Shown here: piece by piece, positions 1-8,547 of the stretch | Numbering within the stretch: position 1 is the stretch's first letter | How the letters are laid out: each line of letters begins with the position of its first letter | Source of the DNA: Flavobacteriaceae bacterium | GTDB taxonomy: Bacteria; Bacteroidota; Bacteroidia; Flavobacteriales; Flavobacteriaceae | Length of the DNA stretch: 55,156 nucleotides | NCBI GenBank assembly: GCA_021648445.1 | Contig: JAKISU010000004.1 | Coordinates: 1 to 55,156, forward strand | Direction: 5' to 3' | Program-made: the position numbers and the translations under genes | Notes under the pieces: model-generated | Told to the model about the DNA's origin: nothing | What the model saw: only the letters and a program-made list of their open reading frames with translations | Database searches by the model: none

Positions 1-131
1 GTTGATAGCCAATAATGTTCTTGATGTTGGCATCGTTTACAAACAACCCCTTGTTTGTCTCTTTCTGATTTAAAATGAGTCTTGCAACTCGTCTCATCGG
101 GGAATCTCTTGAAAAAATCTCGAATCTTCAT
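1..131 (-). mobile_element. IS1595-family transposase, 5' end only (cut by window edge)
   Basis: A leftward reading frame starts with ATG at 131 and runs off the window edge, giving 43 residues. It begins MKIRDFFKRFP and carries a zinc-ribbon pattern (Cys16, then C-K-R-C at 31-34, followed by HYWL). This is the N-terminal zinc ribbon typical of IS1595-family transposases, which precedes the DDE-type catalytic domain. Only the start is present, so whether the element is intact cannot be judged. The terminal inverted repeat should lie somewhere between 131 and about 230, but I could not identify it without the other end. Confidence 0.72.
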
Positions 132-256
132 GTTTAACTAATTTATAGTCAGTAAGATACGAAATGTCTAGCACTTATGCAAGTAATCCGATAGTCATAA
201 AAACTTTTGAACAGATTGATTAATTAGTGCCTTCAAAAAACGTCACTAAATTTCTG

Positions 257-264
257 TATCTTTG
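257..264 (+). promoter_or_regulatory. Bacteroidota -7 box upstream of cytosine deaminase
   Basis: TATCTTTG matches the Bacteroidota housekeeping sigma -7 consensus TAnnTTTG and lies 9 bases before the ATG at 274. I see no clear -33 TTG at the usual distance. Confidence 0.5.
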
Positions 265-273
265 ATTTTGACC

Positions 274-720
274 ATGACCAACTATTTACATTACTATCTC
301 GCACTAGAGCAGGCAAAAAAGAGTTATGCAGAAGGTGGTATACCTATTGGAGCTGTATTAGTGAAAGGTGATGACATTATAGGTAAAGGTCACAATCAAA
401 GAGTACAACAGTTAAATCCTATTCTACATGGTGAAATGGATTGTCTGCAAAATGCAGGTAGATTACAAGATTATTCAGATACTATTTTATACACTACGTT
501 AAGTCCATGTATGATGTGTTCCGGTACTATTGTACAATTCAAAATTAAGAAAGTAATCATTGGTGAAAATGTAAATTTTGAAGGAAATATCCCTTTTTTA
601 AAGGAACAAGGTATTGAAGTTGAACTATTAAATGATAAGGAAACTATTAAATTAATGGCAAATTTTATTAAAGAAAAACCTGAACTATGGAATGAAGACA
701 TTTCTGAAACTAAAGAGTAA
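274..720 (+). CDS. Cytosine deaminase, yeast FCY1 type
   Basis: A 148-residue protein of the cytidine/deoxycytidylate deaminase fold, which hydrolyses cytosine to uracil and ammonia in pyrimidine salvage. It has the zinc and catalytic motif HGEMD (His ligand plus proton-shuttle Glu) and the second zinc motif SPCMMC. Several stretches look like fungal cytosine deaminase rather than bacterial CDA or TadA: GGIPIGAVLV, GHNQR, LHGE, LYTTLSPC and IGENVNF followed by a C-terminal W-x-E-D-I. The reading frame is open from a TTG at 262, but I choose the ATG at 274 because MTNYLHYYLALEQA fits the family start and a -7 box ends at 264. Guanine or other base deamination cannot be excluded from sequence alone. 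Confidence 0.85.
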   Translation: MTNYLHYYLALEQAKKSYAEGGIPIGAVLVKGDDIIGKGHNQRVQQLNPILHGEMDCLQNAGRLQDYSDTILYTTLSPCMMCSGTIVQFKIKKVIIGENVNFEGNIPFLKEQGIEVELLNDKETIKLMANFIKEKPELWNEDISETKE

Positions 721-884
721 TGGCATATATCCATTTAATCACATAACTCCACTAGAAGAGACACATATAAAACGGTAAAGTTATTGCCTGATCGAGCCTT
801 TCAGCTAAGTCTATTCTGAGCTGAGGTCAAAGGACTCAATAAACTAAAGTCGTGACCTTATTAAATAGTGAGTCTTCAAAAATA

Positions 885-1883
885 TCAATACTTTTTCCAG
901 AAAAATGTTCCTTTAATTTTTAGATCTATATTTATTGTCTTTACACAACCAGTACTCTCATTTTTATACAAACTAATATCAATTAGGTTAATTTGTTTAC
1001 CTCTAATAGCGGTCAATAATTCTTTTAATGAACTTATTTTTCCTGATGGATTTACAACTCTAATATTATTAGAACAAAAATTATGTTTTATATCTGTATA
1101 ATCAATTTTACCAATGGCATAATCTTGCAACATCTTTTTTGCGTCTTTTCGAGATAGTTTTATTTTTTTAACTTCAGTCGAAGCTTCAACGTCAGGTTTG
1201 TCAGGAATTTGGTTTAATAAAACATTATCAACAGGATCTATTGTAGAACGTCGTCGTCGTCTTTCATTTTTTTTAGGTAAAACATCTATTGTTCTTATCA
1301 ATGCATTTTTTATATCATCATTCACTATCAATGATATTTTATAGGTTCCTTCTTCCTCAAATTTATATTTAGTGATTGCAGAAATATCATCTACTTTATC
1401 TGTTTCTCCAAAACGCCATTCCCATTTCTTAGCATAATCTGAAGTACATTCAAAAGTAATAAGGTCTCCTGCTCTAATCTCGTCAGGAAAAACAATAACA
1501 GGTACACGCTCAAGGTCTGATTTTTTTACATACACTCTTTCTTTAATATATAATTGTCTATTGACCACACAACTATTATTTACTTTTAAAGTTATCGTAT
1601 ATAAACCAACGGAGTCATATTTATGCAATGTATTTGAGACATACTCTTTTTGAGATCTATCACCAAAATCCCATTCCCACTTATAATTAGTATCACCAAT
1701 ACTCTTGAATTCTATCAAATCTCCGGTAGTAAATGTTTGTGCAATAATATCAAAACCAATCTCATCACAATTTTCTTGCTTCATATATTTAGCAACTAAA
1801 ATTCCTATTCCAAATAAAAAAATCATTAAAAAAGATAAATAAACTTTGTTATCGTAATGAATTTTTATATTTTTATTTTCCAT
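885..1883 (-). CDS. Membrane-anchored PKD-domain protein of the T6SS locus (possible TssP)
   Basis: A 332-residue protein with one N-terminal membrane segment (about residues 12-32, inside-out topology expected), then two PKD-like beta-sandwich domains. Each PKD repeat carries the W-x-W-x-F-G signature: KWEWDFGD near residue 70 and KWEWRFGE near 155. A basic patch of five arginines follows near 209, then a C-terminal domain of about 85 residues that I do not recognise. The gene faces away from the T6SS genes, with only 35 bases between the divergent starts. Subtype iii systems have envelope components TssN to TssR. A single-pass protein with a periplasmic PKD region fits an accessory envelope part such as TssP, but that name is inferred from context and not proven. 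Confidence 0.6.
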   Translation of the reverse strand: MENKNIKIHYDNKVYLSFLMIFLFGIGILVAKYMKQENCDEIGFDIIAQTFTTGDLIEFKSIGDTNYKWEWDFGDRSQKEYVSNTLHKYDSVGLYTITLKVNNSCVVNRQLYIKERVYVKKSDLERVPVIVFPDEIRAGDLITFECTSDYAKKWEWRFGETDKVDDISAITKYKFEEEGTYKISLIVNDDIKNALIRTIDVLPKKNERRRRRSTIDPVDNVLLNQIPDKPDVEASTEVKKIKLSRKDAKKMLQDYAIGKIDYTDIKHNFCSNNIRVVNPSGKISSLKELLTAIRGKQINLIDISLYKNESTGCVKTINIDLKIKGTFFWKKY

Positions 1884-1918
1884 AAATAGGTTTCTTTAAT
1901 AAGTAAAAGTAAAATTTT

Positions 1919-2509
1919 ATGTTGAAAATTATTAGTTATTTAACTATTATTATTTTTATAATTGGAGGTTGCTCTAAAAAAACATACAACACATTACCTG
2001 ATAATACTCTAAATGAAACTGATAATAAAGTCATAAGAGGAACGACACTGTTGTCTGAAAGTGAACGTAAGAAAATAGCTTCTATTGTGGAAGTAGCTCC
2101 AAAAAAAATAGTAAATGATGAGTTATATGCGCTGATTTATAAATGGCTTAATGTTCCATATTTATATGGAGGAGAGGATAAATACGGTATTGATTGCTCT
2201 GCTATGACAAAAATAGTTTTTAATGATATTTATAAAATTGTATTACCAAGGACATCTAATCAAATGTTTTGGTCAAAAAATGTAAATAGATTTAAAAAGA
2301 AGCGATTTTTAAAAGAAGGAGATCTAGTTTTTTTTAGAATTGATAAAGAGAAAACAATTTCTCATGTAGGTGTATATCTTCAAAACAATAAATTCTTTTC
2401 TTCTAACGTTACTGGTGGAGTACAGATTGCAGATTTAAGTAGCCCTTATTGGGCAGAACGCTATATAGCTTCGGGGAGAATTAAAGCAAAACAAAACAAT
2501 ATAGATTAG
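1919..2509 (+). CDS. NlpC/P60 peptidoglycan-hydrolase lipoprotein
   Basis: A 196-residue lipoprotein: hydrophobic signal, then a lipobox ending at Cys18 (IIGGC). The NlpC/P60 cysteine-peptidase domain spans about residues 65-190. The catalytic Cys93 lies in GIDCSA after the YLYGG motif, and His149 in the SHVGVYL motif. Enzymes of this family cut stem peptides in peptidoglycan (gamma-D-Glu to diamino acid bonds). It stands at the head of the rightward T6SS genes, so local cell-wall opening during assembly of the trans-envelope complex is a reasonable role. A secreted effector is less likely, because of the lipoprotein signal. No immunity-like gene follows it. Confidence 0.82.
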   Translation: MLKIISYLTIIIFIIGGCSKKTYNTLPDNTLNETDNKVIRGTTLLSESERKKIASIVEVAPKKIVNDELYALIYKWLNVPYLYGGEDKYGIDCSAMTKIVFNDIYKIVLPRTSNQMFWSKNVNRFKKKRFLKEGDLVFFRIDKEKTISHVGVYLQNNKFFSSNVTGGVQIADLSSPYWAERYIASGRIKAKQNNID

Positions 2510-2598
2510 TTTATTATACTTAAACTAGATAAAAATAGTTAACTTATAGTAAAATGGTATGTGTTATGAACGAAATGAAAATTTTGAGATAATCAAAA

Positions 2599-3513
2599 AT
2601 GCAAAAAAAACTAATAGATAGTGATTTAAAAGAAGAGCTAAACAGCCTTGATTTTGATATCAAAGCTGAAGCTTTTTTTATAAATTTTATAAAAGATTAT
2701 AATATTCATTATAAGTTTCAAGATTTTTTTGAAAGAGGGTATAGCAAAGATATCAAAGATATCAAGGCAAATAATGGTGCAATGTCAAAAACCCATTATG
2801 CATACTTAACCAAATTAGGTTTTTATGATATTTTTCCTGAAATTATTTTTCACCCTTCAAATAATGCCGGTTATACCCAAGAAATGGTTGACCATTATAA
2901 AGAAAGAAAAAAACAAGAGACCGCTGCTAAAGATTTTTTTCAGCCCTTAGAGAATGAATTATTTAATTATTTATTAGATACAGAGAAACAAGAAACTGAT
3001 ATAATAAGTGCGTTAGGAGATCGTGAGTTTTTAATATTGCTCAATAGAATATGGGATATTGATCAAAGCTTGCCTTATGAAATGATGGCTAAAGTTTTTA
3101 AATTCATCCCTTTTATTCATAAAATTTCAGGCAATATTGACGCTATTGCTTATATGTTAGAACATATTTTTAATGAAAAAATTACGATAACTGAAACTCC
3201 TGTATTTATAAATGATACTTCAACCGTTGATAATGAGCTTCAACTTGGTGACAATTTTGCATTAAAAGCATCAAATATTACCTATTTAAAAAAGTATACT
3301 TTTACCATTAATAATATAAAAAGATTAAATAATATCGTTGAATATTTCGATAATGGTAAAATTAACAAAATAATATCCCTATTTTTAAACTTTACCATTC
3401 CGTTTGAAAATGACTTTGAAATAAATTTCACCATTGCTCCTTCAAAACAAGTGTTTATTTTAGATGATAAACCCTATACCGGGAGAATGAATATTTCAAC
3501 CAAATTAGCGTAA
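2599..3513 (+). CDS. tssG: T6SS baseplate protein, TssG-like
   Basis: A 304-residue soluble protein without signal or membrane segments. The C-terminal half has the layout of TssG (ImpH/VasB): a helical stretch ending in YMLEHIFNEKITITE, a beta-rich middle with LGDNF, a stretch that reads as a position-independent fold, and a C-terminal Y-T-G-R-M-N-I-S-T-K-L that matches the conserved RLG-x-x-T-x-L end of the family. TssG forms the baseplate wedge with TssE, TssF and TssK. The next gene, tssN, starts 7 bases downstream, and the run of closely spaced genes to 11.3 kb suggests one operon. Sequence divergence in subtype iii systems is large, so the call rests partly on context. Confidence 0.65.
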   Translation: MQKKLIDSDLKEELNSLDFDIKAEAFFINFIKDYNIHYKFQDFFERGYSKDIKDIKANNGAMSKTHYAYLTKLGFYDIFPEIIFHPSNNAGYTQEMVDHYKERKKQETAAKDFFQPLENELFNYLLDTEKQETDIISALGDREFLILLNRIWDIDQSLPYEMMAKVFKFIPFIHKISGNIDAIAYMLEHIFNEKITITETPVFINDTSTVDNELQLGDNFALKASNITYLKKYTFTINNIKRLNNIVEYFDNGKINKIISLFLNFTIPFENDFEINFTIAPSKQVFILDDKPYTGRMNISTKLA

Positions 3514-3520
3514 AAATACT

Positions 3521-4423
3521 ATGAAAAGATACCTTAAATACCTTTTTTCACCTGAAGTATTGTTCCCAATGTTAATAATACTGATAATTTGTTTAATTGT
3601 CATCGGTTTTTTCTCTGCTAAAATAAAAGGGTTTAAAGAAATTCGAAAAAAGTATTTATATTATGTATTATTAAATACCATTGTCACCGCAATATTTTTC
3701 CTGATAGTATATAATTTGAAGCAAACAACCATCATGTTCAGATACATAACATTACATGGTTTTTTTATAATTACGGGTAGTATTCATGTATATCTCTATA
3801 AGACTTTATTTAATTCACTTAAAACAAAAAAAATACATATAGAAATTATTCTTGCAATCATAACCTCCCTCTTTTTATTAATTGCATTGTCTCTATTGAT
3901 AGCATATAACAATGACTTTACTTATCTATTTGATTTTTATTTAACGGTATTGGCTTTTATTTTCCCGACATTAGTATATATACTTTATAATACTTCTATA
4001 TCAATACCAACTGCTATATATGATAAATGGTATTATCCTTTAACTAAGAAATATCAAATAGCAAGTATCAATGAATTTAAAAATATGATTGTATTAAATT
4101 TATTCTTTTATAAAGATGATGAAGAATCTCATTTAACAAAGTTTAAGGTAAAAGCACCTAAGAATATGAATTTTGGAAGGTTATTCTACTTCTTTATTAT
4201 TGAATATAATGAAAAAAATCCGGGTCAAACCGTAAAAATAATAGATAAAGTTAAGGATCCTTATGGATGGTGTTTTTATTCAAAACCTAAATGGTATTCA
4301 AGAACAAAACGTATTAATAGTGAATTAACTGTTGAAAATAATAATTTAAGAGATAATGACAGTATTATGTGTCAAAGAATATTAGTAGAAGAAGAGAATA
4401 ATTCTGAAGAACAAAATAATTAA
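3521..4423 (+). CDS. tssN: T6SS-iii inner-membrane protein TssN
   Basis: A 300-residue integral membrane protein. Five hydrophobic segments are visible in the first 160 residues (about 12-32, 43-62, 70-90, 103-127 and 135-158). A cytoplasmic C-terminal domain follows, with the conserved-looking PYGWCFY and KPKWYSRTKRINSE stretches. This layout, five N-terminal helices plus a soluble tail, and the position between a TssG-like gene and tssK fit TssN. TssN is a subtype iii-specific component thought to replace the TssJLM membrane complex of other T6SSs. It starts 7 bases after tssG and ends 6 bases before tssK. Confidence 0.82.
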   Translation: MKRYLKYLFSPEVLFPMLIILIICLIVIGFFSAKIKGFKEIRKKYLYYVLLNTIVTAIFFLIVYNLKQTTIMFRYITLHGFFIITGSIHVYLYKTLFNSLKTKKIHIEIILAIITSLFLLIALSLLIAYNNDFTYLFDFYLTVLAFIFPTLVYILYNTSISIPTAIYDKWYYPLTKKYQIASINEFKNMIVLNLFFYKDDEESHLTKFKVKAPKNMNFGRLFYFFIIEYNEKNPGQTVKIIDKVKDPYGWCFYSKPKWYSRTKRINSELTVENNNLRDNDSIMCQRILVEEENNSEEQNN

Positions 4424-4429
4424 GAAATT

Positions 4430-5563
4430 ATGATAGAAGATATTAAACATTTTAGGGTAAATTGGATTGATGGAATGAAAATTTCTAAAGATCATTTTAA
4501 TGATCTACAAAATTATGCACAAGAAATTGTAAAAGATACAACAAGCATTTTTTTGAAAAAGGATAATTATGGTTTAGTATCGTCACATTTATCACAAAGT
4601 CATGAGTACAGTGTCAATATTGATGTACATAAAAATATAAATATTTCAATACAACGGTTGAGAGGTATCGCTCCGAATGGAGCAAGAATAGAAATTAATT
4701 CGAAAACACTCAATGTTGATCAAAATTTACCCTTTCAGGATATAGTTGATGAGAAAATTGATGAAGGCTATATAATGATCACACAAAATCCCAGTCAAAA
4801 TACCACCTTTGGCGAACAGAATTTAGAAGAAGTTCCGCCAAGATCTCCTTACTTAAATAACTCTTTTTTATTCTCTTTTGTTGATGCAAAAAACATAGTA
4901 AATTCAGGTGTAGTACCATTTCAGATTCCTATTGCTAAAATCAAAAAAGAGAATGATCTATGGGAAGTCAATGATAATTATATAGCGCCTTGTATGACCA
5001 TTGCTGCTGACCCCAGATTGATTGATTTTTATATTTATACAGATACTTTTTTGAAAAAAATGGAACGTAGCTCTGTTAAAATAGTACAAAAAATAATTAC
5101 AGAAGAACACACCAACCCTATTGCTGATATCATTCAAGTTATATGTACACAATTACTTAATTTTTTCGGAGTGAATGTTACTCAATTGGTTTCTGAAAAA
5201 CATCAGAACTCTCCTAAAAAAGTAGTTGAAATGATTGCAAGCATGGCGCGAGTAATGAAAAATCACATTGATACTTCATCGCCGGAAAATAAAGAAATGT
5301 TACTTATCTATTTCGGAGAATGGACTGATTTAAATGGCGGTGACTATGAGAATTTATTTACAAAAACTATCAATTTAGAATACCTACATTACGATATTAA
5401 TCTTTCTTTAGAAATAGTCAATAAATTTATGTTTACCCTAGATAAATTATTTACTATTTTAACTGAAGTTGATTATATAGGTAAAAAGAAAGATTCTGGT
5501 ATTTTCGTAAATGAAAACATTGTAAGAGATAACGACAACTCACCAACATTTTTGACAGATTAA
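4430..5563 (+). CDS. tssK: T6SS baseplate protein TssK
   Basis: A 377-residue soluble protein that starts with the TssK signature: HFRVNWIDGMKISKDHFNDLQ corresponds to the family pattern V-x-W-x-x-G-M-x-L-x-x-x-H-F. TssK (ImpJ/VasE) trimers connect the baseplate to the membrane complex. The N-terminal half is beta-rich, resembling the phage receptor-binding shoulder fold of the family, and the C-terminal half is helical. It lies between tssN and tssO with gaps of 6 and 9 bases, so translation is probably coupled. Confidence 0.85.
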   Translation: MIEDIKHFRVNWIDGMKISKDHFNDLQNYAQEIVKDTTSIFLKKDNYGLVSSHLSQSHEYSVNIDVHKNINISIQRLRGIAPNGARIEINSKTLNVDQNLPFQDIVDEKIDEGYIMITQNPSQNTTFGEQNLEEVPPRSPYLNNSFLFSFVDAKNIVNSGVVPFQIPIAKIKKENDLWEVNDNYIAPCMTIAADPRLIDFYIYTDTFLKKMERSSVKIVQKIITEEHTNPIADIIQVICTQLLNFFGVNVTQLVSEKHQNSPKKVVEMIASMARVMKNHIDTSSPENKEMLLIYFGEWTDLNGGDYENLFTKTINLEYLHYDINLSLEIVNKFMFTLDKLFTILTEVDYIGKKKDSGIFVNENIVRDNDNSPTFLTD

Positions 5564-5572
5564 AATAAAACT

Positions 5573-6082
5573 ATGGAAATTTTAAATAAAAAAGAACGAC
5601 GAAATTCTTTTCTTTTATTCTTATTAATGTTAATTATAACATTAGGTACCTTAATGTTAGGTCTATTTTTTAATAATAAATTACCTTGGAAAGAAAATGC
5701 TATTTTAAGGAAAGAGAATAAACAAGTTCAATATGAGTTGAATTATCAAGTACGTTTTTCACAAGAATTAAAAATATTAAATAAAGCAATTGACTCTTTA
5801 GACAAATCAACTGATGGATATTTTTTTATTGAAAAATCTATTAATTCTGATCTGGTAGATCTAAGAAGGCGTATTCCTAAAGATTCATTAAAAAATCATA
5901 AATTATATGATGATATGGTATTGAATTACAAAAGACTTTTAGATGCTAAAAGTATTGTTAAGAGAGTGGAAAGTTCTAAAAAAGAGATCGATAAACTTAA
6001 CGAAACCATTCAAGATTATGAAAAAGATATTGAAGAACTTGAAAGAGCTTTAGAGCTAAGTAAACGTTTGAATAGGAACTAA
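5573..6082 (+). CDS. tssO: T6SS-iii membrane protein TssO
   Basis: A 169-residue protein with a short basic N-terminus, one membrane segment (about residues 13-34), and then an almost entirely helical tail. The tail contains heptad-like charged stretches, especially residues 130-169 (KEIDKLNETIQDYEKDIEEL). One membrane helix plus a long coiled coil between tssK and clpV matches TssO of Bacteroidota T6SSs, a component of the trans-envelope complex. Short coiled-coil proteins look alike, so the neighbourhood carries much of the weight. Confidence 0.75.
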   Translation: MEILNKKERRNSFLLFLLMLIITLGTLMLGLFFNNKLPWKENAILRKENKQVQYELNYQVRFSQELKILNKAIDSLDKSTDGYFFIEKSINSDLVDLRRRIPKDSLKNHKLYDDMVLNYKRLLDAKSIVKRVESSKKEIDKLNETIQDYEKDIEELERALELSKRLNRN

Positions 6083-6095
6083 AAAATATTGCTCA

Positions 6096-8537
6096 ATGCT
6101 TGAAGATATAGATAAAGTAATACATATAGCAAAACAGATAGCAAAAGAACATCATCATGCTAATTTTTCTCCATCACATCTAATCAAAGCATTATTACAT
6201 AAAGATTTTGGTTTACTAAGGTATCTTCACAATTTAGATGTTGATGTTTATTATATAGATGAATGGGCAGAAGTACATGTAGAAAACTATCCGAAATCAT
6301 CTAAAAGTTCAATAACTATTGAAAGTGACAAAGGTGTTAATGCAATATTAGAAGAAGCTGTAAGCATAGCTGATAGATTGGAAGGAGATCATGTAGATCT
6401 ATTGTCGGTTTTTATAGCTGCTATTACACCAGGTGTTGGTTTTTCTTATGACCAATTAAAAACATTACCTATTACGCATACTACATTATTAGAACAAACA
6501 GCAGTTTCGTCAGGAAGTTCAAAAACTGCTAGTGATATTTTGCCTCCGGCACTGCATAAAAAAAATAGTGATGCATTATCTAGTTACTGCATCAATAAAA
6601 TAGATCAGGTAAAAGAAGATATCTATAAGAATATATTCAATAGAGATAAAGAACTAAAATTAATGGCTGAGATTTTAAGTAGAAAATCAAAACCACATGT
6701 AATTCTTAGTGGGGAATCAGGTGTAGGTAAAACAGCTTTGATCAACAAGTTTATACATTTAGTCTATAATAATAAACTACTCACACAACTTGAACTAGTC
6801 AATTTTTACGAATTAAATATTCCTTCCCTTTTTGCCGGTGCTTCATATAAAGGAGAAGTTGAAGATAGGCTTCAAGCAATTTTCTCAGGACTAAAAGCAT
6901 TTGAAAAACCTATTTTTTTTATTGACGATATACATATCCTTTTTGATAGTGATACTGCAAGTGCAAATACTGCAAATCTTATAAAAGATGAACTTTCTAA
7001 AGGAGATATTACCTTTATAGGAACTACAAGTATTGATGGCTATCGAAAAAATATTGCCTCTGATAATACAATTGAAAGAAGGTTTCAACCTGTTGTATTA
7101 GATGAGCCGGTTTTTGATCTTTGTTTTAGAATTGTTAAAAGTGTAGCTGAAGAGTATGAAAGTCATCACCAGTTAAGTATTAGTGATAATACTATTAAAG
7201 AATCTATACGCTTGGCAAAACGCTATTTAAAAGATAAAAGTTTGCCCGATTCTGCTATTGATCTTTTAGACAGAACGATGGCTGCTGTAACAATTTCAAA
7301 TCAATCATTAGAAAGTGATCTAGAAATATTTAAAAACAGGCTTTCTAAAATTGAAAAAGAGATAGATAAAGAAGATGATTTAATTAAAGAATTAGATTGG
7401 TTATATACAGATATTAAAAATACATTAAGCCTTCTGGTATTAGAGAAAGTTGAACAGACCGGCTTCCCGACTGGTGCTGATAGTAAAGTAAAGAAAAAAC
7501 ACATCTCAGACTTTCTAAATCGTTTAGAAACTATCAGTAAAGAAAGTAAAGATAAGCTTTCGCAAGAAGACGTAGCAACTATGGTATCTGTGATTACCGG
7601 TATTCCGGCAGGAAAAGTAAAAGTTGAAGAAAGAGATCGTTTATTACAAATAGAAGAAACATTAAAAAAACGAGTTATAGGTCAAGATCTTGCTATAAAA
7701 TCAGTTGCAGATGCTATAGTAGAGTCTCGCTCTGGTTTATCAAAAGCAGGTCAACCAATCGGATCATTCTTTTTTTCAGGACCTACCGGTACCGGAAAAA
7801 CTGAGCTGGCAAAAGCATTAGCGGAGTTTTTATTTGGTGATGAAACGGCTATTATTCGCTTTGATATGTCAGAATTCAAAGAAGAACATTCCGCAGCTTT
7901 ATTATATGGTGCGCCTCCCGGATATGTAGGTTATGAAGAAGGCGGAGTTTTAGTGAATAAAATTCGTCAAAAACCGTATGCTATAGTGCTGTTTGATGAA
8001 ATAGAAAAAGCACATCAATCTGTTTTTGATGTTTTTCTTCAGATATTAGATGAAGGAACAATACATGATAGACTTGGTAAAGAAGGTGATTTCTCTAATG
8101 CTGTTATTCTTTTTACCTCAAATATTGGGTCAGAATATATCATTTCGTCTACCGAAAAAAATATACTTCCATCAACAAATGAACTATTAGATATTATGTC
8201 TAATTATTTCAGACCTGAGTTTTTAGGAAGATTGACTGAAATCGTTCCATTCTTACCAATTACTGAAAAATATGTGCCTCAAATTTTCGAATTGCATTTG
8301 AAAAAAGAGTTATTAAACCTTACTAAGAAATTAGGATTTGATTTAGTGTTAACAGATAAAGTAAAAAAGTATCTCGCACTTAAAGGTTTCTCACCAAAAT
8401 ATGGTGTACGACCATTAAAAGCTATCATACGTAGTGAATTGAAAAAACCATTGGCAAAAATGATTGTTTCTAACAAAGTTCCAAAATCCAAAACAATCAA
8501 TATCATATTGAAAAACGATAAATTAGTGTTTAACTAA
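6096..8537 (+). CDS. tssH: T6SS sheath-recycling ATPase ClpV (TssH)
   Basis: An 813-residue AAA+ unfoldase of the ClpB class. The N-terminal Clp repeat domain covers about residues 1-150. The first ATPase domain has Walker A GESGVGKT at 206-213 and Walker B FFIDDIH. The linker between the ATPase domains is much shorter than the ClpB middle domain, as in ClpV. The second ATPase domain has Walker A GPTGTGKT at 562-569, Walker B LFDEIEKAH, the pore loop GYVGYEEGG, and the C-terminal D2-small domain (GVRPLKAIIRSEL). ClpV dismantles contracted TssB/C sheaths. No sheath genes are in this window, so they must lie elsewhere. It sits 13 bases after tssO and 10 bases before the Hcp gene. Confidence 0.95.
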   Translation: MLEDIDKVIHIAKQIAKEHHHANFSPSHLIKALLHKDFGLLRYLHNLDVDVYYIDEWAEVHVENYPKSSKSSITIESDKGVNAILEEAVSIADRLEGDHVDLLSVFIAAITPGVGFSYDQLKTLPITHTTLLEQTAVSSGSSKTASDILPPALHKKNSDALSSYCINKIDQVKEDIYKNIFNRDKELKLMAEILSRKSKPHVILSGESGVGKTALINKFIHLVYNNKLLTQLELVNFYELNIPSLFAGASYKGEVEDRLQAIFSGLKAFEKPIFFIDDIHILFDSDTASANTANLIKDELSKGDITFIGTTSIDGYRKNIASDNTIERRFQPVVLDEPVFDLCFRIVKSVAEEYESHHQLSISDNTIKESIRLAKRYLKDKSLPDSAIDLLDRTMAAVTISNQSLESDLEIFKNRLSKIEKEIDKEDDLIKELDWLYTDIKNTLSLLVLEKVEQTGFPTGADSKVKKKHISDFLNRLETISKESKDKLSQEDVATMVSVITGIPAGKVKVEERDRLLQIEETLKKRVIGQDLAIKSVADAIVESRSGLSKAGQPIGSFFFSGPTGTGKTELAKALAEFLFGDETAIIRFDMSEFKEEHSAALLYGAPPGYVGYEEGGVLVNKIRQKPYAIVLFDEIEKAHQSVFDVFLQILDEGTIHDRLGKEGDFSNAVILFTSNIGSEYIISSTEKNILPSTNELLDIMSNYFRPEFLGRLTEIVPFLPITEKYVPQIFELHLKKELLNLTKKLGFDLVLTDKVKKYLALKGFSPKYGVRPLKAIIRSELKKPLAKMIVSNKVPKSKTINIILKNDKLVFN

Positions 8538-8547
8538 AAAATAGCCT

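Noticed and set aside
868-1101. 77-codon plus-strand frame opposite the PKD-domain gene
   Set aside because: It is the complement of a gene with clear PKD domains and has no motif of its own.
885-1883. Firm naming of the PKD-domain protein as TssP
   Set aside because: The domain layout and location fit, but I cannot verify the family by eye, so no gene symbol was given.
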